DNA of 64,000 nucleotides from Lutibacillus sp052034115 (GTDB lineage: Bacteria; Actinomycetota; Actinomycetes; Actinomycetales; Dermatophilaceae). The notes below the pieces were generated by a model. It had not been told where the DNA came from. It ran no database searches and was given only the letters and a program-made list of their open reading frames with translations. This document shows positions 54,989 through 64,000 of this stretch, piece after piece (position 1 is the first letter of the stretch; every line of letters begins with the position of its first letter). Location of the stretch: positions 39,714 to 103,713 of the forward strand of contig JBPOIZ010000033.1 of assembly GCA_052034115.1 (NCBI GenBank), in the 5' to 3' direction. A program made the position numbers and the translations under genes.

Positions 54989-56863
54989 CTAGTTCTTCGC
55001 CTTCTCGGGGTCGGCGAACTGGGTCGTGTACAGGTCCGCGTAGAGGCCTCCGGCGGCCAACAGGTCCTCGTGACGGCCCCTCTCGACGATGCGACCCTCA
55101 TCGACGACGAGGATGAGGTCGGCCCCGCGGACGGTGGACAGCCGGTGCGCGATGACCAAGGCGGTGCGGCCGTGCAGTGCGGCATCCAGTGCGCGTTGCA
55201 CGGCCACCTCGGACTCGGAGTCCAGGTGCGCGGTCGCCTCGTCGAGCACGATGACCGACGGCCCCTTGAGGAGCAGCCGGGCGATGGCGAGGCGCTGCTT
55301 CTCGCCGCCGGAGAGCCGGTGCCCGCGGTCGCCGACGACCGTGTCGAGGCCCTCTGGCAGCGAGGCCACCAGGTCCCAGATCTGAGCGGCCCGCAAGGCG
55401 CCGATGATCTGTGCCTCGGAGGCTTCCGGGCGGGCGTACGCGACGTTGGCCCGGATCGTGTCGTGGAAGAGGTGTGCCTCCTGGGTGACCACGCCCACGG
55501 CCCGCCGGACCGACTCCAGGGTGGCATCTCGCAGATCCACCCCACCGATGCGCACCGACCCCAGCGTCGGGTCATAGAGCCGTGGCACCAGCGCCGTGAT
55601 CGTCGTCTTCCCCGCGCCGCTCGGGCCGACGAGCGCGACCACCTGGCCGGGCGCCGCGGTGAAGGACACCTCGGAGAGCACCGTGCCCCCGCCACGCCGG
55701 TCACCGCTCGTCGTCGTTTCCAGCGAGGCCAAGGAGACTTCGTCGGCCGACGGGTAGCGGAAGGTCACCTCGACTAGTTCCACCCCGACCGGCCCGTCCG
55801 GTAGGGGTATGGCGTTCGCCGCCTGGGTGACCAGTGGTTTGAGGTCGAGGATCTCGAAGACCCGCTCGAAGGAGACCAGCGCCGTCATGACGTCCACGCG
55901 GACGTTGGACATCGCGGTCAGCGGACCGTAGAGGCGCCCGAGCAGGGCGGCCAGGGCCAGCAGGGTGCCCACGGTGAGCGTCCCGTCGACCGCCATCACG
56001 CCGCCGAAGCCGTAGACCATCGCGGTGGCCAGCGAGGCCACCAGGCTCAGCCCGACGAAGAACACGGTCCGGTTCAGCGAGATCCGCACCCCGATATCGC
56101 GGACCTTTGCGGCCCGGACGGCATACTCGGCGTCCTCCCGGGCCGGTTCACCGAACAGCTTGACGAGCAGCGCCCCGGCGACGTTGAACCGTTCGGTCAT
56201 CCTCGAGCCGAGATCGGCGTTGAGCTGCATCTGGTCCCGGGTCAGGCCGGACAGACGTCGCCCCATGATCCGGGCCGGGACGAGGAACAGCGGCACGAGC
56301 AGCAGCGAACCCAGCGTCAACTGCCAGGACAAGGTGGCCATCGCGACGAGGATGAGCACCAGCGAGATCGCGTTGCTCACGACCGATCCGAGCACCGACG
56401 TGAACGCCTGCTGGGCGCCGATGACGTCATTGTTCACCCGCGAGACCAGCGCCCCGGTCTGGGCGCGGGTGAAGAAGGCGATCGGCTGGCGCTGGACGTG
56501 CCCGAACACTTCTGTGCGCAGGTCGTAGATCAGTCCCTCGCCGATCCGCGAGGAGTAGAGCCGCTGGACGACGGTGAGCACCGTGTCGGCGAGAGCCAGC
56601 GCCGCCACGACCAGGGCCAGCTGCACGACGACATCCGGACGGCGCGGTATGACGCCCTCGTCGACGATCCGCTTGAGCAGCAACGGCGTGGCCACGACGA
56701 GAACCGCACCGAGGACGACGATGACCAGGAAGACGACGATCCGGCCGGTGTAGGGACGGGCATAGGCAAGCACCCGGCGAGCCGTGTCCCGGTTGAGGCG
56801 TCGATCGGCGACCGACGCGTCCTTGGTCAAGGACCGCATCGAATGCCAGGCACCCATGCTCAT
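54989..56863 (-). CDS. ABC exporter, fused membrane and ATP-binding domains
   Basis: A 624-residue half-transporter. The transmembrane domain spans about 30-330 with six helices, and the ATPase domain follows: Walker A GPSGAGKTT (413-421), signature LSGGEKQR (about 517), Walker B VIVLDEATAHLD, and the His-loop IAHRLSTV. It works as a homo- or heterodimer; the substrate (lipid, peptide or drug) is not evident. It lies 9 bp downstream of the crotonase gene and is probably cotranscribed with it. Confidence 0.92.
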   Translation of the reverse strand: MSMGAWHSMRSLTKDASVADRRLNRDTARRVLAYARPYTGRIVVFLVIVVLGAVLVVATPLLLKRIVDEGVIPRRPDVVVQLALVVAALALADTVLTVVQRLYSSRIGEGLIYDLRTEVFGHVQRQPIAFFTRAQTGALVSRVNNDVIGAQQAFTSVLGSVVSNAISLVLILVAMATLSWQLTLGSLLLVPLFLVPARIMGRRLSGLTRDQMQLNADLGSRMTERFNVAGALLVKLFGEPAREDAEYAVRAAKVRDIGVRISLNRTVFFVGLSLVASLATAMVYGFGGVMAVDGTLTVGTLLALAALLGRLYGPLTAMSNVRVDVMTALVSFERVFEILDLKPLVTQAANAIPLPDGPVGVELVEVTFRYPSADEVSLASLETTTSGDRRGGGTVLSEVSFTAAPGQVVALVGPSGAGKTTITALVPRLYDPTLGSVRIGGVDLRDATLESVRRAVGVVTQEAHLFHDTIRANVAYARPEASEAQIIGALRAAQIWDLVASLPEGLDTVVGDRGHRLSGGEKQRLAIARLLLKGPSVIVLDEATAHLDSESEVAVQRALDAALHGRTALVIAHRLSTVRGADLILVVDEGRIVERGRHEDLLAAGGLYADLYTTQFADPEKAKN

Positions 56864-56872
56864 GGCGCAGCG

Positions 56873-57649
56873 TCAGCCCCCGAAGCGCGCGAGCAGGCGG
56901 CGCTGGGCTTCGCGTTCCCGCCGCAGCTGGGCGGCCAACTCGACGTGGACGGCGCCGCGAAGCAGCCCCTTGAGCTCGCGCAGAGCCCCTGCCTCGGCGG
57001 TGAGCAGCGCCGCGACGTAGTCCCGAGTGGCCTCGACGAGAGCATCCGCCGGTGCCACCCGCTGGGCCAGCCCCATGGCCAGCGCCTCCTCGGCACCGAT
57101 GACCCGAGAGGTCGCGCAGATGTCCAGGGCCCGTGCGGGTCCGACGATCTCCACGAGACGCTGGGTGCCGCCCAGGTCGGGGATCATGCCCAGCGCGGGT
57201 TCCTTCATGACGAACGCCACGTCGTCGGCGACCACCCGCAGGTCCGCGCCGAGCGCGAGCTGGAAGCCGGCCCCGACGGCGTATCCCTGGACCGCCGCGA
57301 CGACGACCGCCTCCAGCCCTGCCCACAGCGTGAACCCCTCCTGGTATGACGCGACCTCCGCGTCGAACCCGGCCGGGTCATGAGCGGCCAGGCCGAGCAC
57401 CGCGGGCTCACCGGGCAGGCCACGGGCGGTGAGCATGCCCTTGTGCAGGCCGGCCGAGAAGGCCCGCCCCTCGGCGGCCAGGACGACCACTCGGACCCCG
57501 CGGGGCACCGCCCGCGCCACCTCCGCCAGGGCCAGCCACAGCGTCGGGGTCTGCGCGTTGAGGGCATCGGGTCCCGCCAGGGTGACGGTGAGGACGGCAC
57601 CGTCGAGATCGAGGCGAAGACGGGGGTCCGGGCTGGCCAGGGTGCTCAC
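56873..57649 (-). CDS. Enoyl-CoA hydratase/isomerase (crotonase) family protein
   Basis: A 258-residue crotonase-fold protein: RLDLDGAVLTVTLAGPDALNAQ, the oxyanion region LAAEGRAFSAGLH (about 60-72), and the second backbone-NH region AVQGYAVGAGFQLALGADLRV. The catalytic-position Glu is found in MKEPALGMIPDLGGTQRL. It probably acts in beta-oxidation-like metabolism. Divergent from trpB2, with about 100 bp between. Confidence 0.88.
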   Translation of the reverse strand: MSTLASPDPRLRLDLDGAVLTVTLAGPDALNAQTPTLWLALAEVARAVPRGVRVVVLAAEGRAFSAGLHKGMLTARGLPGEPAVLGLAAHDPAGFDAEVASYQEGFTLWAGLEAVVVAAVQGYAVGAGFQLALGADLRVVADDVAFVMKEPALGMIPDLGGTQRLVEIVGPARALDICATSRVIGAEEALAMGLAQRVAPADALVEATRDYVAALLTAEAGALRELKGLLRGAVHVELAAQLRREREAQRRLLARFGG

Positions 57650-57751
57650 CAGGCGAGACTATCGCCGCTGCGCTGCGGCACCCGACGGCAGGCGGACCAC
57701 AATGACGGGCAGGGCCGTGGCAGCGGCCTGACCAGCGTCGATGGAGGAGTC

Positions 57752-59131
57752 ATGGGCACGCCGCGCCAGCACAAGGTCACTCTGGACGAGTCGGAGATGC
57801 CGACCCGCTGGTACAACATCCTCGCCGACCTGCCGACTCCTCCCCCGCCATACCTGCATCCCGGCACGGGCCAGCCGGTGACCCCGGAGGACCTCACGCC
57901 GCTGTTCCCCATGGCCCTGATCGAGCAGGAGATGACGACGCAACGGTATGTCGACATCCCCGAGGAGGTCCTCGACGTCTACCGCCTGTGGCGGCCGTCC
58001 CCGCTCTACCGGGCCTACACCTGGGAGCGGGCGCTCGGCACTCCGGCACGCATCTATTACAAGTACGAGGGCGTCTCACCGGCCGGGTCGCACAAGCCGA
58101 ACACCTCCGTGCCGCAGGCGTTCTACAACAAGGCCGAGGGCATCACCAAGCTGACCACCGAGACCGGTGCGGGCCAGTGGGGCACTTCACTGGCCTTTGC
58201 CTGTGCCCAGTTCGGCATGCAGTGCGAGGTGTGGCAGGTGCGGGCGTCCTATGACGGCAAGCCCTACCGGAAGATGATGATCGAGACCCTCGGCGCGACG
58301 ATCCACCCGTCCCCCTCGGAGCTCACCCAGGCCGGCCGGGCCGTCCTCGCCGAGCACCCCGACTCCCCCGGTTCGCTCGGCATCGCCATCTCCGAGGCCG
58401 TCGAGGCGGCGGTCATGGATCCCGCCACGCACTATGCCCTCGGCTCCGTGCTCAACCATGTCCTGCTCCACCAGACGATCATTGGTGAAGAGACGCTGCT
58501 GCAGCTGGCCAAGGTCGGCGAGCGCGCCGACGTCGTCATCGGGTGCACCGGCGGGGGCTCCAACTTCGCTGGGCTGGCCTTCCCGTTCCTGCGGGAGAAG
58601 CTCGCGGGGCGCATGTCCCCGATGGTGCGCGCCGCCGAGCCCGCGTCGTGCCCCTCCTTGACTCAGGGCACGTACGCCTACGACTTCGGTGACACCGCGG
58701 GCATGACGCCGCTGATGAAGATGCACACCCTGGGCCACGACTTCATCCCGGACCCGATCCACGCCGGCGGGCTGCGCTACCACGGGATGAGCCCGCTCAT
58801 CTCGCACCTGTACGAGACCGGGCTCATCGAGGCCGCCGCGCAGCGGCAGAACGACTGCTTCGCTGCCGGCGTCCAGTTCGCCCGCGCCGAGGGGATCGTC
58901 CCTGCGCCGGAGTCGACGCACGCTCTGGCGGAGGTGGTGGCCGAGGCGAAGCGATGCACCGAGTCCGGCGAGGAGAAGGTCATCGTCGTCAACCTCTCCG
59001 GCCACGGTCACCTCGACTTGCCTGCCTATGCGGCATACCTGGCCGGTGGGCTGAGCGACCACACGTGGGCCGACGAGGAGTTGCAGTCCTCCGTCGCCCA
59101 CGCGCTGACGCGGTTGCCCGCCCTATCCTGA
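57752..59131 (+). CDS. Tryptophan synthase beta-like protein, TrpB2 type
   Basis: A 459-residue PLP enzyme of the TrpB2 clade: long N-terminus (MPTRWYNILADLPTPPPP), EVLDVYRLWRPSPLYRA, PLP-binding Lys115 in SPAGSHKPNTSVPQAF, ETGAGQWGTSLAFACAQFG, and the phosphate-binding CTGGGSNFAGLAFPFL. No trpA or other trp genes are adjacent, so, like other TrpB2 enzymes, it may condense free indole with serine. The GGAGGAG site precedes the ATG. The VOC gene follows by 5 bp. Confidence 0.9.
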   Translation: MGTPRQHKVTLDESEMPTRWYNILADLPTPPPPYLHPGTGQPVTPEDLTPLFPMALIEQEMTTQRYVDIPEEVLDVYRLWRPSPLYRAYTWERALGTPARIYYKYEGVSPAGSHKPNTSVPQAFYNKAEGITKLTTETGAGQWGTSLAFACAQFGMQCEVWQVRASYDGKPYRKMMIETLGATIHPSPSELTQAGRAVLAEHPDSPGSLGIAISEAVEAAVMDPATHYALGSVLNHVLLHQTIIGEETLLQLAKVGERADVVIGCTGGGSNFAGLAFPFLREKLAGRMSPMVRAAEPASCPSLTQGTYAYDFGDTAGMTPLMKMHTLGHDFIPDPIHAGGLRYHGMSPLISHLYETGLIEAAAQRQNDCFAAGVQFARAEGIVPAPESTHALAEVVAEAKRCTESGEEKVIVVNLSGHGHLDLPAYAAYLAGGLSDHTWADEELQSSVAHALTRLPALS

Positions 59132-59136
59132 GCCTC

Positions 59137-59556
59137 GTGCAGGGTCGAGAGGCAGGCAGGCCGGGCGCGGATCAGGCACGCCGCCGGGACTACTGGGGTG
59201 TCGTGCTCGATGCCCCGGACGCCGCCGCCCTGGCCAGGTTCTACGCCGAGGTGCTGGGGTGGCCGATCGTCCACGAGCAGGAGGGGTTCGTCACCCTGCA
59301 TCCCGGCGAAGGCGTGGGTTACGTCTCGGTCCAGACCTCGACCGGGTATGTCGCGCCGCAGTGGCCCAATAAGCCGGGCCGCCAGCAGATGCAACTGCAC
59401 CTCGACGTGGAGGTCAGTGATCTCGACGTCGCGGTCGCCGCTGCGGTCGCGCTCGGTGCCCGGCTCGCCGAGGTGCAGCCGCAGGACGACGTCCGGGTGC
59501 TCCTCGACCCGGCCGGGCACCCGTTCTGCCTCTACTGTTCGAGCACCGAGACGTAG
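59137..59556 (+). CDS. VOC (glyoxalase/bleomycin-resistance) family protein
   Basis: A 139-residue protein with a paired beta-alpha-beta-beta-beta fold: YWGVVLDAPDAAALARFYAEVLGW, then LHLDVEVSDLDVAVAAAVALG and DPAGHPFCLYCSST. The DPAGHPFCL motif and the first-strand residues are typical of the VOC superfamily; function unknown. It immediately follows trpB2 and converges on the ABC-F gene. Confidence 0.88.
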   Translation: MQGREAGRPGADQARRRDYWGVVLDAPDAAALARFYAEVLGWPIVHEQEGFVTLHPGEGVGYVSVQTSTGYVAPQWPNKPGRQQMQLHLDVEVSDLDVAVAAAVALGARLAEVQPQDDVRVLLDPAGHPFCLYCSSTET

Positions 59557-59563
59557 CGCGCGG

Positions 59564-61162
59564 TCAGGCCAGGGTGACCAGGTCGACGTAATCGGCGTTC
59601 CACAGGTCCTCGACGCCGTCGGGCAGCAGGAGCACCCGTTCGGGACCGAGCGCCTCGACGGCGCCCTCGTCGTGGGTCACCAGGACGACGGCACCGGCAT
59701 ACCCGCGTAGGGCGCCGAGGATCTCCGCGCGAGACGCAGGATCGAGGTTGTTCGTCGGCTCGTCCAGGAGCAGCACGTTGGCCGCCGACACCACGAGGGT
59801 GGCCAGCGACAGGCGCGTCTTCTCCCCGCCGGAGAGCACCGAGGCCGGTTTGTCGACGTCGTCGCCACTGAAGAGGAACGACCCGAGCACCTTGCGCACC
59901 TCGGTCTCGCCGAGGTCCGGAGCGGCCGTCTTCATGTTCTCCAGGACGGTGCGGCCCACGTCGAGGTTCTCGTGCTCCTGGGCGTAGTAGCCGAGTTTGA
60001 GCCCGTGTCCGGGTTCGACCGCACCGGTGTCCGGCGGGTCGATCCCAGCCAGGATCCGCAACAGGGTCGTCTTGCCCGCGCCATTGAGGCCGAGCACGAC
60101 GACGCGCGAGCCACGATCGATGGCCAGGTCGACATCGGTGAATACCTCGAGCGAGCCGTAGGAGCGGGACAACCGCGAGGCGCGCAGCGGGGTCTTGCCG
60201 CACGGCGCGGGCTTGGGGAAGCGCAGCTTGGCCACCTTGTCGTGGACGCGTTCCCCCTCGATGCCGGCAAGGAGCCGCTCGGCGCGACGGGCCATGTTCT
60301 GCGCCGCGGTCGCCTTGGTCGCCTTGGCGCGCATCTTGTCGGCCTGGGCCATCAATGCGGCCGCCTTCTTCTCGGCGTTCGCCCGTTCCCGCCGACGACG
60401 GCGTTCGTCGGTCTCGCGCTGGAGCAGGTATGCCGTCCAGCCCACGTTGTACTGGTCCAGCTCGGCCCGGTTGGCGTCGAGGTGGAAGACCTTGTTGACC
60501 ACCTCGCCGAGCAGGTTCGCGTCGTGCGAGATGACGACCAGGCCGCCGGAGTAGGCCTTGAGGTAGTCCCGCAGCCAGGCCACCGAGTCGGCGTCGAGGT
60601 GGTTCGTCGGCTCGTCGAGCAACAGCGTGCGCGCCCCGGAGAAGAGGATCCGGGACAGTTCCACGCGCCGTCGCTGACCGCCGGACAGGGTCCGCAGAGG
60701 TTGCCCGAGGACCCGCTCCTCGAGTCCGAGGGCTGCGGCGATGGCGGCGGCCTCCGACTCGGCGGCATACCCACCCTCGGCGAGGAACTCGGCGTCGAGC
60801 CGTGCGTAGCGGCGCATGGCCCGCTCACGGATCGTGTCGTCCTGGCTGGCCATCCGCTTCTCGGCGGCCCGCAGGTCGGCGATGATCCGGTCCAGACCTC
60901 GCGCCGAGAGGATCCGGTCCCGGGCCAGGACCTCCAGATCACCCGTGCGTGGGTCTTGAGGCAGATAGCCCACCTCACCGCTGCGTGTCACGGCTCCGGT
61001 CGCGGGCAGGGCCTCGCCCGCCAGCACCTTGGTCAGCGTCGTCTTCCCGGCGCCGTTGCGTCCGACCAGGCCGATCCGGTCGCCCGGTGCGATCTGGAAC
61101 GTCGCGGCATCGAGCAGAAGCCGGGCGCCCGCACGCAGCTCGACGCCGGTGGCGGTGATCAC
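59564..61162 (-). CDS. ABC-F family ATPase (Uup/EttA-like)
   Basis: A 532-residue protein with two ATPase cassettes and no membrane domain: Walker A GRNGAGKTT (N-terminal) and GLNGAGKTT (C-terminal), signatures LSGGQRRRVELSR and LSGGEKTRLSLATL, Walker B LLLDEPTNHLD and LLLDEPTNNLD. The charged inter-domain linker (about 240-320, ETDERRRRRERANAEKKAA) is the P-site tRNA interaction region of ABC-F ribosome factors. It acts on stalled or initiating ribosomes, or in antibiotic resistance. GTG at 61162 with GAGGAG upstream. Confidence 0.92.
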   Translation of the reverse strand: MITATGVELRAGARLLLDAATFQIAPGDRIGLVGRNGAGKTTLTKVLAGEALPATGAVTRSGEVGYLPQDPRTGDLEVLARDRILSARGLDRIIADLRAAEKRMASQDDTIRERAMRRYARLDAEFLAEGGYAAESEAAAIAAALGLEERVLGQPLRTLSGGQRRRVELSRILFSGARTLLLDEPTNHLDADSVAWLRDYLKAYSGGLVVISHDANLLGEVVNKVFHLDANRAELDQYNVGWTAYLLQRETDERRRRRERANAEKKAAALMAQADKMRAKATKATAAQNMARRAERLLAGIEGERVHDKVAKLRFPKPAPCGKTPLRASRLSRSYGSLEVFTDVDLAIDRGSRVVVLGLNGAGKTTLLRILAGIDPPDTGAVEPGHGLKLGYYAQEHENLDVGRTVLENMKTAAPDLGETEVRKVLGSFLFSGDDVDKPASVLSGGEKTRLSLATLVVSAANVLLLDEPTNNLDPASRAEILGALRGYAGAVVLVTHDEGAVEALGPERVLLLPDGVEDLWNADYVDLVTLA

Positions 61163-61284
61163 AGGTGGCTCCTCGGTGGGACGGGCAAACCCCGCCATTC
61201 TGCCAGCCTGACCGCTGCAGGGCACAAAGCGCCGCCCCGGGCCGTTGACCGCATGACCGTCAGAACGATGTCAGGAGCAGCTCG

Positions 61285-61737
61285 ATGACCCTTCGCACCA
61301 CGATGACCCGGCCGCTCGTCGCCGTGGGGGCGGTGGCGGCCCTCCTCCTCACCGGCGCCTGCGACCAGGCGTCGTCGACCGTGGAGTCGCTCACGGCGAT
61401 CCAGCAGCAGGCCGGCGAGTTGCTCGCCTCGGCGGAGGCTGCGAAGCAGGCAGTCGAAGGGCTGGCGCCCGCCGTGCAGAAGGACCTCCTGCCCGCGATC
61501 GAGTCGGCCCGTACGGCCAGCGACGAGGCGACGAAGGCGCTCGGAGCGGCCCAGGAGCTGACCGACGACTCGCGGGCGGCACTGACCGACGCGCAGGTCA
61601 AGCTCACCGCGGCACGGGCGCAGCTCGACCGGTTGTCCGCCAGCGTCCCCGAGCCGGCGAAGACCGCGGTCTCCGCACTGAAGTCGCGACTGCAGGATCT
61701 GCTCGACCAGGTAGGAGCCGCCCTCAAGAAGGGGTAG
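61285..61737 (+). CDS. Small predicted lipoprotein, helical
   Basis: A 150-residue protein. The N-terminus MTLRTTMTRPLVAVGAVAAL carries an n- and h-region and the lipobox LTGAC (Cys at about 26). The rest is Ala/Gln/Lys-rich helix (about 30-148, possible coiled coil). No family recognised. It lies 122 bp from the ABC-F start (divergent) and 56 bp upstream of the FemABX-type gene on the same strand. Confidence 0.7.
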   Translation: MTLRTTMTRPLVAVGAVAALLLTGACDQASSTVESLTAIQQQAGELLASAEAAKQAVEGLAPAVQKDLLPAIESARTASDEATKALGAAQELTDDSRAALTDAQVKLTAARAQLDRLSASVPEPAKTAVSALKSRLQDLLDQVGAALKKG

Positions 61738-61793
61738 CCAGGTGGCGAGGCGCCGGCCGCCCTACCAGCGGTGCTCCGGTAGCGTGACACGAC

Positions 61794-62963
61794 GTGACCA
61801 ACCCGATCACCGTCCGGCCCATCTCCGAGGCGACCCACGAGCAGTGGGCCAGCAGCCATCCCAGGGTCAGCTTCTTGCAGACCCCGGCCTGGGGTCGGGT
61901 CAAGCCCGACTGGCGGGCGCAGTCCATCGGCTGGTTCGACGGCGCCGACCTCACCGCTGCGGCCCTGGTGCTGTATCGCCCCGTGCCGCGGATCCCACGC
62001 AGCCTCGCCTACCTGCCGGAGGGCCCGGCGCTCGATTTCGCGGGTCCGCGGCTGCGCGAGCACCTCGACGCCCTGGTGGCGCACGTCCGCCGTGAGGGCG
62101 CCTTCGCGGTGCGCATCGGACCGATCCAGCCGACCGCCCGGTGGGCGCGGGGGCGGGTCATGGACGCCCTGGCCGACGACCAGATCCGCTCGCTCCTGGA
62201 CCTGCCGCCCGACGCGCTCGACCCGGTCGGCCAGCACGCCATGGACGTCCTGCGGGCCGCCGGGTTCGCCCTTGTCGTCTCCGACAGCGGGTTCGGCGCC
62301 GGTCAGGCACGCCACATGGTGCACGTCGACCTCACCGCCGAGGAGCCGGCGATCCTCGCCCGGATGAGCCAGCAGTGGCGCCGCAACATCAAGAAGGCCG
62401 ACAAGGCTGGCGTCGTCGTCACCGAGGAAGGAGCCGCGGCCCTGCCGGTGTTCCACGAGCTCTACCGCGAGACGGCGGCCCGGGACCGGTTCACCGGACG
62501 CCCGCTGTCCTACTTCGAGGTCATGTACCGCGAGTTGTCCGCCGCGGATCCGGACCGGATCCGGATCTACGTCGCCAGACACGAGGGGGTCCCCGTCGCC
62601 GCCACGATCTGGGTGCGGCTCGGGGGTCTGGCGACCTACTCGTATGGCGGGTCGGCGACCGAACGGCGCGAGGTCCAAGGATCGACGGCCATTCAGTGGC
62701 GGATGATCAGAGACGCCAAGGCCGCCGGTGCCAGCACCTACGACCTGCGCGGGGTGACCGAGAGCTTGCTCCCGGATGATCACTACGTCGGACTGCTGCG
62801 GTTCAAGCTCGGCACGGGCGGGGATCTGGTGCAGTACGTCGGCGAGTGGGACCTGCCGATGCCCGGGACGGGCCGGCTGTTCTACCGTGCGTTCGACACC
62901 TTCTTGCGGCAGCGGGGCCGGCTCATGCGGCGCCGCGTGGCCGCCGCCGCAGCGGCCGACTAG
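61794..62963 (+). CDS. FemABX-type peptidoglycan bridge aminoacyltransferase
   Basis: A 389-residue protein with two GNAT-like subdomains: LQTPAWGRVKPDWRAQSIGW at the start, QQWRRNIKKADKAGVVVT (the linker region of Fem proteins), and YSYGGSATERREVQGSTAIQWRMI followed by DLRGVTESLLPDDHYVGLLRFKLGTGG, the family C-terminal block. Such enzymes transfer amino acids from aminoacyl-tRNA to lipid II. It is longer and more basic at the end than some relatives. Confidence 0.92.
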   Translation: MTNPITVRPISEATHEQWASSHPRVSFLQTPAWGRVKPDWRAQSIGWFDGADLTAAALVLYRPVPRIPRSLAYLPEGPALDFAGPRLREHLDALVAHVRREGAFAVRIGPIQPTARWARGRVMDALADDQIRSLLDLPPDALDPVGQHAMDVLRAAGFALVVSDSGFGAGQARHMVHVDLTAEEPAILARMSQQWRRNIKKADKAGVVVTEEGAAALPVFHELYRETAARDRFTGRPLSYFEVMYRELSAADPDRIRIYVARHEGVPVAATIWVRLGGLATYSYGGSATERREVQGSTAIQWRMIRDAKAAGASTYDLRGVTESLLPDDHYVGLLRFKLGTGGDLVQYVGEWDLPMPGTGRLFYRAFDTFLRQRGRLMRRRVAAAAAAD

Positions 62964-63057
62964 GCGGACCGGCCCGGCGGCATACGGACCGGACCGCCAG
63001 ACGTTATGGTGAGCGTGGTCGGGCGGTGGGCGCCCGCGATACCCGGGAGCAGCAACA

Positions 63058-64000
63058 ATGAGCTTCAACGACAACGTCCAACTGGACACCTCCCAGGTGG
63101 AGTCCGGCGGGGGCGGCGGCTTCGGCGGCGGCAGCACCGGCGGCGGGGGCGGCGGATTCCCCGGCGGCATCCGGGTCGGCGGGGGCATCGGGGGCATGCT
63201 CTTGCTGCTGGTCGTGTTTCTCTTCCAGATGTTCTCCGGCGGCGGGTCCGGGGCCGGATCGACGCTGCCGATCGACCCGGGGTCGATCGGGATGGACTCC
63301 AGCCAGATCAGTGCCGCCGGCAATGTGTCGGACGACTTCTCCCAGTGCCGCACCGGCGCTGACGCCAACCGCGACGATGTGTGCCGGATCATCGGGACGG
63401 TCAACAGCCTGCAGGACTTCTGGTCCGATGAGCTGCCGAAGTATCAGGTCGAGTACACCCCGGCGAAGACGGTCATCTACTCAGGCGTGACCCAGTCGGC
63501 GTGCGGCACCGCCTCGAACCAGGTGGGCCCGTTCTACTGCCCGCTCGACGCGAAGGTCTACATCGACGCGTCATTCTTCTCCGAGCTGAGCTCGCGCTTC
63601 GGAGCCGACGAAGGCGCCCTGGCCAAGGAGTATGTCGTCGCCCACGAGTACGGCCACCACATCCAGGACATCCTCGGGATCCTCGGCCGCGCGCAGCAGG
63701 ACCCCCAGGGGGCCGACAGTGGCGCGGTCCGGATCGAGCTCATGGCCGACTGCCTCGCGGGCGTGTGGGTCAACAATGCGACGACGACCAAGGACGCTCA
63801 GGGCACGACGTTCCTGAAGCCGATCACCGAGCAGGACATTCGCTCGGCGCTGTCGGCTGCGTCGGCCGTCGGTGACGATCGCATCCAGCGCGCCACCCAG
63901 GGACGAGTCACGCCCGAGTCGTGGACCCACGGTTCCAGTGCGCAGCGACAGAAGTGGTTCATGGCCGGCTACGAGTCCGGCGACATCAACCAGTGCAACA
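63058..64000 (+). CDS. Neutral zinc metallopeptidase (YpfJ-like), truncated by window end
   Basis: About 314 residues are visible; the frame is open to the window end. The N-terminus is Gly-rich (GGGGGFGGGSTGGGG), then one membrane helix (about 44-62, GGMLLLLVVFLFQMF). The periplasmic part has VVAHEYGHHIQDILG, with the zinc motif HEYGHH at about 196-201, and a later zinc-ligand-type Glu in RIELMADCLAGVW. This is the DUF/COG2321 neutral zinc metallopeptidase family of unknown substrate. ATG with GGGAG upstream. Confidence 0.88.
   Translation, partial: MSFNDNVQLDTSQVESGGGGGFGGGSTGGGGGGFPGGIRVGGGIGGMLLLLVVFLFQMFSGGGSGAGSTLPIDPGSIGMDSSQISAAGNVSDDFSQCRTGADANRDDVCRIIGTVNSLQDFWSDELPKYQVEYTPAKTVIYSGVTQSACGTASNQVGPFYCPLDAKVYIDASFFSELSSRFGADEGALAKEYVVAHEYGHHIQDILGILGRAQQDPQGADSGAVRIELMADCLAGVWVNNATTTKDAQGTTFLKPITEQDIRSALSAASAVGDDRIQRATQGRVTPESWTHGSSAQRQKWFMAGYESGDINQCN

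Overview
The window is a high-GC chromosomal segment of an actinobacterium. It carries a complete Pup-proteasome locus, mycothiol biosynthesis, F420-type oxidoreductases, an actinobacterial-type GT4 glycogen synthase and polar coiled-coil proteins of the Scy/FilP type. Gene order over about 1-34 kb (pafA, prcA, prcB, pup, dop, mpa, trmI, RecB-like nuclease, metH, PAC2, mshC, SCO1664-type kinase, DUF3090, phosphatase, uppP, M20 peptidase) follows the known Mycobacterium tuberculosis Rv2097c-Rv2141c neighbourhood. The adjacent cyanophycin genes and the pervasive GTATG/CATAC word suggest a member of Intrasporangiaceae/Dermatophilaceae; this taxonomic placement is inference. I saw no phage, insertion sequence, CRISPR array or rRNA operon. 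It looks like core chromosome with a few lineage-specific insertions.

Layout. 0-5 kb: tail of an EamA transporter, pafA, and two coiled-coil genes (Scy-like, FilP-like) set between pafA and the proteasome genes. 4.6-14.4 kb: prcA, prcB, pup and dop; a small plus-strand insert (alpha/beta hydrolase, PRPP-synthetase paralogue, DUF3054); then mpa, trmI and a site-2-protease-like gene. 14.5-20 kb: RecB-like nuclease, class III aminotransferase, gamma-aminobutyraldehyde dehydrogenase, and a type II NADH dehydrogenase with a candidate iron box upstream. 20-31 kb: HAD phosphatase, metH, PAC2, the mshC operon, corA and uppP. 31-40 kb: oxidoreductases, an acidic low-complexity protein, DUF5703, an M20 peptidase, tRNA-Leu(GAG), a nested inverted-repeat element, MFS, SpoU methyltransferase, TauE, an ABC ATPase and a lipoprotein. 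40-51 kb, storage polymers: divergent glgA/glgC, then LLM oxidoreductase, serB, cyanophycinase, cyanophycin synthetase and a convergent CphA-like Mur ligase lacking the ATP-grasp domain. 51-64 kb: fabI/fabG (InhA/MabA-like), DUF3099, moaA, SURF1, ABC exporter, crotonase, TrpB2, VOC protein, ABC-F, lipoprotein, FemABX transferase and a truncated zinc metallopeptidase.

How the genes work together. Pup (ending GGQ) is deamidated by Dop, ligated to lysines by PafA, and the tagged proteins are unfolded by Mpa and degraded by PrcBA; the PAC2-family protein may be related to this system. GlgC and GlgA make glycogen precursors. CphA and CphB make and hydrolyse cyanophycin. The most unusual locus is the CphA-like Mur ligase next to cphA, which combines a CphA N-terminal motif, a Mur-ligase core and a C-terminal domain resembling a P-loop kinase without its Walker A motif.
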